This document shows positions 57,101 to 64,000 of a DNA stretch of 64,000 nt, one piece after another. Below the pieces are notes generated by a model. The model searched no databases, was not told the DNA's origin, and worked only from the letters and a program-made list of their open reading frames with translations. Positions within the stretch are counted from its first letter, which is position 1; every line of letters begins with the position of its first letter. Location of the stretch: NCBI GenBank assembly GCA_010356995.1, contig ML996695.1, positions 815,061 through 879,060 of the forward strand, read 5' to 3'. The position numbers and the translations under genes were made by a program. The DNA comes from Trichodelitschia bisporula. Its lineage: Eukaryota > Ascomycota > Dothideomycetes > Phaeotrichales > Phaeotrichaceae.

Positions 57101-59118
57101 GGTCACTCCAAAAGCTGCGCAAGCGGATCCGGCAGATGAAGCAAGTCAGCCAGTATCTCAGCTCGCCAAACTACTCGCAGCACTTCAATCTCGACAACCC
57201 GTTCTCTGAATCCTGTCTTCCGCAATACTCACGCATCGGAGATGTCGACGTTCCACTTGCGGCTGTATTCGAGGCAAGGGTGCAGGACTTCACACTGGAC
57301 GTGTTTTCTCCATATACCTCGAATGTGGTCGGTATCGTCACACTCTCATTGGAGCCATCATCGGCGGAGGCTCCATCTTCCACGCTTAAGTTCAATGTCG
57401 TCATGCGGGACTTTATCGGGTTCCCTGAGCGCGAAGGCACCGACGTGCATGCGCAGCTCTTTGTACCTGGCGTATCAGACGAAGGTGGTGCTACGACAAC
57501 ATCACTTGTCAAGGACTTCGATGAAGGGCCCGTACGGTTCGAAAGCGTCCACAGTATGAGTCTCCCATTTTCAAGCCCGAGGAACTCATCGCTCCGGATT
57601 TCCATCTTCGCCAAAGTAACAGCGATGCACCTTGACAAGCTCCTCAGCTGGGACGACATGCGCGACTCGGCCCCGCGTCCGAAGCAGAAGCGTCACCAAT
57701 CACGCATCGCTGAGTCGGAGTTCTATACCGAGGAGCGACATGACATTTTCTGCCGCGTGCAGCTCCAGGAGATCTCTGAGCACGGCGACTACCAACCCGT
57801 GGATGTGGTGCAAAATAACGCTCTTGACTGCGGTGCATTCCAATTGCACCAAGGTCTCCAGCGCCGGATTGTCATCAGCCTCACGCACAGCTCCGCCAAG
57901 GCGCTCCAATGGAAAGACGTCACGTCGCTGCGGGTGGGTCGAGTGATTCTACTCGACAATGCGGGTAAGGCGTCCGATCTCGATACTCCGCAGGCAGAGG
58001 TCCCCTTGAAGCCAGTTTCACCACCAGTCGTTGAGGACAATGCCGATGGAACATCAAACGTGACGGTTATTTGCCAGTGGGATTCGAGCATGCATGGCTC
58101 GCCCCTGCTTGACCGGGTAACTTCTGACCGTTACCGCGTGCAGATTACGCTCCTGTGGAATGTCACGTGCGGCAAGGTCACGGCGCCGATGTCATTTGCG
58201 TTGGATCTCGCCGTTCAGATCCGCTCGAGGTCGTACGTACGGCAGACGTCCATGTTCCAGCAGCTATGGAGTCCGGTCCATGTGGTTCATTCCAGTGTAG
58301 GCATCTTTGTAGTGGTTATCCGGCCTGTTTCGGCGAAACGAGCTGTTGATCTGTGGCGCATGGATACGCAGAACGACTATGTCAAGGGCGAGGAATATCT
58401 GAGTGGTTGGACTCCGCGTGGTGTCTCTCTCGTCAGCGACTACATCGGCAGCCGGAAGCAGCGACGGCGAGTAGCGGAGATTGAAACCGCGCGGACCCTC
58501 CTAGGCAAAAAGACGCTGGTGCGACATGACGGGCCCATTCGCGAGCAAGAAACGTTCGACGCGCGGCAGGAGCAGCTTCTTCGGAAGGTTCTTCAACTGT
58601 GGACCACCAAGCGCGACATCGAAGCTTCGATCCTGTCGAAAGACAATATCGAGCCTCCTCAGAACGGTGCCGCCTTTGCACCTCCGACTAACGGCGCGAC
58701 GCAGCCCACGCTGATTGCCTCAGTCCGCTTCATCCCCAAGAATCCGAACCTGCAGAAGGGCGGCTACTTGATGATGCCGGATGAGGGCAACACGCGCTGG
58801 GTGCGGCGTTACGTTGAGCTGCGGCGGCCCTATGTCCACATATATTCCGTGCCGGAGTTGGAAGAGCTGAATGCTATCAACCTCACCAACGCCCGGATAG
58901 ACCACGAGCCGCAGTTCGCGATGTTACTGCGCCGTAACGGTGCCACCTACGTTTGGGCAGTGTTCGCGCCGCAGAACACTTACCTATTCAAGTCGCGCAG
59001 TGAAAGGGACAAGGTGGAGTGGATTCTCAAGATCGACGAGAGCTACTTCAGCAGTCCGAGTGGTGGAAGCGGGTGGAGCAGCGGGAACGAGAACGAGGAC
59101 GATGGACTTGCGTATTAA
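54192..59118 (+). CDS. uncA: Kinesin-3 motor (UncA/KIF1A type)
   Basis: Plus-end microtubule motor for vesicle and endosome transport. Exons 54192-54252 and 54311-59118 give 1622 residues, the usual fungal UncA length. Motor domain about 1-360: NIKVVVRVRPFNSRE, P-loop GQTGSGKS at about 108, NMNETSSRSHAV, DLAGSERA and AALADLSSGK. A neck coiled coil follows, then an FHA domain at about 500-610 (GTTTVGHIETSSTAEIRL, MDHCSFENVDGIVTVVPREG). Central coiled coil spans about 760-840, then KIF1B-like and DUF3694-type segments. A C-terminal PH domain (about 1500-1605) contains KGGYLMMPDE and RRYVELRRPYVHIYSVPELE. The single intron has a GC donor (AGAG then GCAAGT) and CTGCAG end; it is supported because the join restores RPFNSREIERGAKCIV. 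Confidence 0.97.
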
Positions 59119-59970
59119 GCCCCGGGTGTGGCAATTGTCTTTTTGATATTCTCGCTTTCCTTGCGGCCACGCGGCATGACTATAAGGCGCTTTTCAGGTT
59201 GGAATAACTGCTGTTGCTGTACATGCATTGCGGAGGCGTTGGCCGTCCGCCTTTGATACCCCTGATTTTTTTCCTTCGCTATCTAAGGGATGCGGATGCT
59301 CAGCGGCAGGTGATGGGACTGCCGGCTCGGAATGTGTAACCCATACTTGTATTCTGTCTTCTCTGGACTCGGGCGGATGACCTGAATGAGCGCAATGTAT
59401 TCTGTACCCACCCTAGACTTGCATCCGTGAACCCGTATTGGTGCTGCTTTCCCGTGGCGTGAGGAGGTTGAATAGCTAAAGCATCGCAAACCCAGACGCT
59501 GCAACATTCGCCCTCCTATCACCGCGCAAACTCTTCCTCAACAGCCCGCACCAGGCGAACACATCGATGAAAAGAAGCAGACCATCAAAAATTATGCCAG
59601 TGAGGCCCCCGAAGGAGACTCATACCAACACCTCTCCACGCTGTGCAATGCAGGAGGTCCTGGCAGGCTTCCGCATTCTTGAGCGCGGATAGCCCCAACA
59701 AGGTAAGTATGAAGAAAAGAAGAAAAGGAGGAGAGAGGTGGAGTGGGCGGTATTTATACCCTCTGGCAGGTGGCCCATGCGTTGCGGTTCAACGTTGAAC
59801 AAACCCAAGGAAGCGACGACCCGCGGCGCCTTCAGTCCTTGGCACCCCTTCCCCGCCCCGCCCCGCCCCGCCACACCCACCCCGCCCTTCCAACGCCACC
59901 CTTGCCCCGCGCCTGCCAGAGCTTGTCTTCCCGCCGACGTACAGTATCCTCATCACAACATATCGCAACC
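59119..59970. other. Intergenic, kinesin 3' flank and TMA22 promoter
   Basis: 852 bp. A TATTTATA string near 59751-59758 and C-rich CCCCGCCCCGCCCCG blocks near 59854-59870 lie upstream of TMA22. A minus-strand frame of 79 codons at 59283-59522 is discussed under rejected items. Confidence 0.45.
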
Positions 59971-60709
59971 ATGGCTGAAGCCTCAGAACCCCCCGTACCG
60001 CAAAGTCTTGACGTCGTCTACTGCGGAGGTAAGTCCTCCCGCCCTTTGCCTTCCCGCGCTAACCGTCCGCAGTCTGCTCTCTCCCTCCCGAAGTAGGTAC
60101 ACGGCCCGAGGCCGGCGCGCCGGCGCTATGGGTCGGACACGGCTGATGCTGGCATAGTACTGCGAGTTTGGCGGCACGACGAAGAAGTGCGAGGAGTGGT
60201 TGCAGCAGCATCATCCGGATGTGCATGGGCGGCTGTACTCGGGAGGTTAGTTGAGGCGCGCTGGAGTGGACGCGAGCTGACCCAAGACAGAAGCGCTCGC
60301 CGCGCCGCTAACCGCGCTGTCGGTCAAGGCGCAAGAACGAGCGGAAAAAGACGCGCAGAAGAAAGCGGCCAAAGCGGCGACAGCGGCCGAACGGGAGGCG
60401 GAGCGACGCGCGACGGCGCGGGTCACGATCAAGCGGATTGAGCGGAACAAGCGTAAGTATGTTACGACGATTGCGGGGCTTGAGACGTTTGGGTACGATT
60501 TGAAGAAGATTGCAAAGGACTTTGGGAAGAGGTTTGCGACGGGGTCGAGTGTGACGAAGGTTCCGGCGGGTGGGGAGGAGATTACGGTGCAGGGCGATTT
60601 GGCATATGATATTGAGGAGTTTGTGATTGAGACGTTTAAGGAGGTGCCGGAGGACAATATTGATGTGGTGGAGGATAAGAAGAAGAAGGGGGCGCCGCCG
60701 GTTGTGTGA
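59971..60709 (+). CDS. TMA22: Translation machinery-associated protein 22 (DENR homologue)
   Basis: Partner of Tma20/MCT-1 in 40S recycling and reinitiation. Exons 59971-60028, 60073-60092, 60158-60245 and 60291-60709 give 194 residues. Exon 2 is only 20 nt. The N-terminal metal-binding segment is assembled across three exons: VVYCGVCSLPPEYCEF and then KKCEEWLQQHHPDVH. The C-terminal SUI1 domain reads ARVTIKRIERNKRKYVTTIA, then FGYDLKKIAKDFGKRFATGS. A GTAAGT string at 60453-60458 inside the SUI1 domain looks like a donor but is coding, since the conserved protein sequence runs straight through it. The start MAEASEPPVPQSLD is in good context. It ends in KKKKGAPPVV. Confidence 0.95.
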
Positions 60710-60943
60710 GGAGGGGACTGAGGGATCCTGCGAGCGCGAGAGATGGGTCGGGAACGGCAACAGTGAGGGTCACCTCGCACTGAACGGAGTCAAGGAAGAT
60801 GTCATGCTGATATTGACATAGTTACTCTGTAGATACGCCGTAGAGTCGCTGAACCATAAAGCGACCGATACCTGCGCCAAAAGAATTTCCATCTCGTCCT
60901 GTCAAACCCAAAGACTCCAAAACCCCCTTTTTCCAACCGTATC

Positions 60944-62418
60944 TTAGTACCGCCCCGGAATCGGCACGCTCGCTTGCTGATACTGCCCCGGAATAGGCAC
61001 ACTCCCCTGCGGGTACTGCCCCAGCTCCACAGGCTGCTGCCCCTGATACTGCGCTCCAAACCCAGGCGCGCCATACGCAGGCGCCTGCCTCTGCCTCTGC
61101 TGTGCGCCATAATCATATGCCTCCTGCAAATTTCTCTCCGTCGCTTGCTCATCCTTCATATCTTTCCCATGACTTGCCCAGCAATACTTCGCGCCAAACG
61201 CAAACAGATACATGATCACAACCGCCACCACCAGCGGACCCCACACCCGGTTGTACCCCGGCGACAAAGCGAGTGGGAAGCCTAGCCCCGCGGCTGTGAC
61301 GCCGAGCACGAAGGTCAGGAGCCCGAGCAGTGGGTGCAGCAGCCGGGTTGGGTTCTTGCGCGGCGCGAGGTCGGGCACTTTTGTGGGGTGTGCGCTGGGG
61401 TCGACGGTCCGCGTTGCGAGGTGGGTGCGTAGGCGCAGGTAGCCTAGCCCGGCTTGCGCGAGGATGACGAATATGACGATGAGACCTAGGACTTGATGCG
61501 CCGTGTTGTAAGATTTGGACTACGGATTACGGTTAGAGGCTGATGATAGCCAGATGAAGAAGGTACTACGAAAGGGGCACTCACGCGAACGAAAAGCGTC
61601 GAGAGGTGAATCCCCAACCCTAATCCAACGACGAAAAATAGCGCGAACGCGCCCTGCAGGTACATATGCAACTTCCACCGGCGCATCAGGCGGAACAGCA
61701 TCGCGTCGACCGGGAGCCAAAATGCGAACGCAAGGCACATGATCGCGGCGTGGGCCGCGCCGATCCAGTCATGCCGGGTGACCTTGACCGGGCCGGGGTT
61801 CGAGTCGCTCGCCTTCAGCCCGAGCGCGGGGATCCCGACATTGTCGCTATTTGGCGAGGTCGCGGCGCGCATGTCGAAGGTGAATTGGCCGTGGAGCGCG
61901 TGGCTGCGCAAAGGCGCGGCGGGACTATTCGAGGCCCGGACGGAGGAGGAGGAGGGCGGGCCGACGGCGAACATGAATGGTGCCGCAGCAGAGGTAAGGT
62001 CCAAGGGAGGGTTGCTAAAGTGTGTGCAGTTGAAGCAGATGAACTCGAGGGAGTAGACGCCGGCGGTAGAGTCGAGGCTGTCGACGTGGTTGGAGCCTGG
62101 CTCCGAGGTGTTGGTCATCAGCCGGGCGTTGATGGCGGAGCTGTAGGCTGGCTCGGTGTTGCCGGTGGAGAGGCGCGGGGAGAAGGTTATGTTGGTTCCG
62201 CTCTTGCTTGGGTAGGCGAGGAACATCAATGCGTTCTTCATCGAGGCCCCGATGCCGACGGCGATCCAGTCGAAGCCGCTTGGGGCTTGGACGCGGAAGT
62301 AGAGATCGCCGGTGTCGGCGACCGCGCTCAGCGAGACTGTGAAGTTGGTCTCATCGAAGGAATACACAAACGTCGCTGAGCCAGCTGCCTGCGCCAGGGT
62401 CGACAATAAGCCTGCCAT
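60944..62418 (-). CDS. AA8-like cytochrome (DOMON) fused to cytochrome b561
   Basis: Exons 62418-61585 and 61519-60944 give 469 residues. A signal peptide (MAGLLSTLAQAAG) precedes an extracellular domain like the cytochrome domain of cellobiose dehydrogenase: IAVGIGASMKNALMFLAYP with the presumed axial Met, a CFNCTHF disulfide pair, and HALHGQFTFDM with the presumed axial His. A b561 core follows with histidines in AAHAAIMC, KLHMYLQG, NTAHQVLG and LLHPLLG and about five hydrophobic spans. The cytosolic tail is Gln/Gly/Tyr-rich with a short repeat (GQYPQGSVPIPG, GQYQQASVPIPG). Such proteins move electrons across the membrane to an external heme. The divergent neighbour is an AA9 enzyme. The physiological acceptor is not shown; iron reduction is the main alternative. 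Confidence 0.9.
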
Positions 62419-63566
62419 TATTAGCCTCCCATACCCAAAACTCGTCAAAGCCTCATACCAAGCAGCAAAACCGCCGCGCGCAGCGCAGCGCCGAAGTTAA
62501 AGAAACCCGCGCGCATGATTTCGGCGAAGAACTACGAAGTGGAGTAAAAAAAAAGAGCTCGTCTCGAGGTCGCCGCGGACTCAGAATCGCGGTCAACGCT
62601 GCTCCTTTTTAATAGATCCCCTCATCCCCTCTCGAAGCGCCCGCCGCGCCTGCGCGTGCACGGCATCTGAACCGCCCTTGGTCGCAAGGCTGGTTGGGCT
62701 TGGCGCCTAACCGCCGTGCCTGATTGGCTGGCGGGTGTGAGATCACGGCGGGAGGGGGGGCCAATCCTGGGGATGGAGGGAGGGGTGATGGAGGCGAGGC
62801 CGCGTGTGTGGTCTGTGGGGATGATGGATGAGGGATATGGTGGTGGGGTTTTTGGGTCGGTGGGATGAATGCGTGCTGAGATGCATGGAGAGGGTTGAAG
62901 CGGGAGCCGGTGCCGCGGGAATGCTGACTTCAGATGGCGTGTGGAATCACTCATGGCATCGAAGTGCTCAAGAAGTGCAGTCGGCATGAATAATGACAGC
63001 AGGGGTGAATGGCTCTCTTGTTGGGTCTATTTTCGTCGTCGGGAAGACGTTCTGCATTTGGTGATACCTTTGAGTCAACCTGACCGGAAAGGCCAACTGC
63101 TAATCATCTTAGGTCTCAAGCCAGAGATATCGATGAGATTGAAGCCTTCAGAGAGTTTAGGATGGTTGTCAATGGAGTTGGAGTGAAGAGTGCAGCAACA
63201 TGAGATGAGGTTGTCCGTTCCGTCTTGGCAACTGAACCTCCTCCAAGCATCACGACCTTCCCAAAACGGAAATCAGCTGAACCTCACTTAACTACCCGCA
63301 ACACCAAGGTTCCATCAACACCACATCGTCATCGGGAAAACTCCGACAGTCCGATGTTGTTTCCGATATAGTACCCTAGCCTCTCCGTCCCCAATTAGCC
63401 ACGCCTCCACCCCCCCCGCATCACGAGCCGCCCCCCGGTCAGATATATATTTCTCCGAGCCATGGCGCGGAATATATCCACAGCGCACACACCCCACCAC
63501 ACCCGCGACGAGCTGCCATCATCAACCTCACCAACCTCACCACCCTAACCCCACCACCCCGCCCCA
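62419..63566. promoter_or_regulatory. Divergent promoter, AA8-b561 and AA9 genes
   Basis: 1.15 kb between the two divergent start codons. No other gene was recognised inside. A TATA-like box lies on the AA9 side. I did not identify a cellulose-regulator or carbon-catabolite site with confidence. Confidence 0.45.
63444..63450 (+). promoter_or_regulatory. TATA-like box of the AA9 gene
   Basis: TATATAT about 117 bp upstream of the AA9 start codon, in a GC-rich setting. Position fits a core promoter element in an inducible fungal gene; no experimental support. Confidence 0.45.
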
Positions 63567-64000
63567 ATGGCACTCCTAACCCTCCTCCTCCTCCCCTTCC
63601 TCCTCACCCCCTTCACAGCAGCCCACGGCTCGCTCAAAGCCATCGAGGTGGCCGGAAAGCAATACCTCGCCTGGCAAATCAACGCCGATCCCTACGTCAA
63701 GCCGCCACCGCTGCGGTACGCGCGGCGGGTGCTCAATGAAGGACCAGTGAAGGACTTCACGGGCAAGGGGATAACATGTGGCGATGCCGGGAACGAGGCT
63801 GCGGGGGGCACGATCGCGGTGCGGGCTGGGGAGAAAGTGTACAAGCCCCCATCCCTCATATCCAAAACCGCAGAGGGGAAAGCAAACTGATGTTGGGGCG
63901 ATAGTAAGCTCATCTGGGACCAATGGGGCTCGTCCCACTCCGGCCCCGTCATGAACTACATGGCGAAATGCACGCCCTCCTGCGCGAACTTCAAAGGCGA
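63567..64000 (+). CDS. AA9 lytic polysaccharide monooxygenase, 5' part
   Basis: Secreted copper enzyme that oxidatively cleaves cellulose or related glucans. Exons 63567-63838 and 63905 to the window end; the rest lies outside. The signal peptide (LLTLLLLPFLLTPFTAA) is followed by His20, which becomes the N-terminal His of the copper histidine brace after cleavage (AAHGSLK). The second brace His is about 102, in WDQWGSSHSGPVMNYMAKC. Also seen are ITCGDAGNEAAGGTIAVRAG and the spliced VKLIWDQW. Intron 1 has donor GTACAA after the codon bases GT and acceptor ATAG. It is divergent from the AA8-b561 gene. Presence of a carbohydrate-binding module cannot be judged from this fragment. Confidence 0.93.

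Noticed and set aside
59283-59522. Minus-strand frame of 79 codons with a mitochondrial-like start (MLQRLGLRCFSYS)
   Set aside because: No upstream exon, no recognised family, and it lies in the 3' flank of the kinesin gene. Kept only as a curiosity.
61081-62379. Long antisense frames opposite the AA8-b561 gene
   Set aside because: They are shadows of GC-rich coding sequence; the minus-strand protein has clear cytochrome motifs.

Overview
The window is nuclear DNA from a filamentous ascomycete (Pezizomycotina). Most genes have several short introns of about 45-60 bp with GT-AG borders and CTAAC-like branch sites. The proteins recognised are of filamentous-ascomycete type, for example the PMT1-type mannosyltransferase, an UncA-like kinesin-3, a DUF7918 protein, an AA9 monooxygenase and an AA8-b561 cytochrome. 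Dothideomycetes is a plausible class, but this is not proven. I read 25 protein genes and one weak small one. For all 22 spliced models whose ends lie inside the window, the exon lengths add up to whole codons. I saw no convincing tRNA, rRNA, CRISPR array or intact transposon.

Region by region. 0-11 kb is housekeeping: the iron-sulfur assembly factor ISD11 (three tiny exons), splicing factor SF3a subunit 1, PMT1, ribosomal protein eS27 and a vacuolar dipeptidyl aminopeptidase. 11.8-16.2 kb is a divergent pair, an anion-type MFS transporter and a TauD-family dioxygenase. Together they look like a sulfonate uptake and desulfonation module. 16.6-24 kb holds a CBS-domain protein, a PTC7-like PP2C phosphatase, an F-box protein with a JMJD6-like JmjC domain, and eIF4A. 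24.4-32.3 kb holds coiled-coil proteins of unknown role, an FAHD1-like hydrolase, a She3-like protein and a dienelactone hydrolase. 33-42.6 kb holds an RNF10/Mag2 RING protein, a Ubp3/USP10 deubiquitinase and sterol reductase ERG4. 43-46 kb is the loosest region: an orphan gene, a 20-bp tandem repeat and about 2 kb without a credible gene. 46-60.7 kb holds a 1734-residue DUF7918/RS-rich protein, tRNA methyltransferase TRM5, kinesin-3 and TMA22/DENR. 60.9-64 kb holds an AA8-like cytochrome fused to cytochrome b561, divergent from an AA9 lytic polysaccharide monooxygenase that runs off the window.

Two pairs look like functional units. The first is the transporter plus dioxygenase for organosulfur. 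The second is the membrane-anchored AA8-b561 protein beside the AA9 enzyme, which could be an electron donor and acceptor at the cell surface. Gene structure is also notable: two GC-AG introns, coding micro-exons of 20 and 26 nt, terminal coding exons of 11 and 12 nt, and an eS27 start codon alone on its own exon. These models come from reading splice sites and conserved protein sequence by eye. No database or transcript evidence was available.
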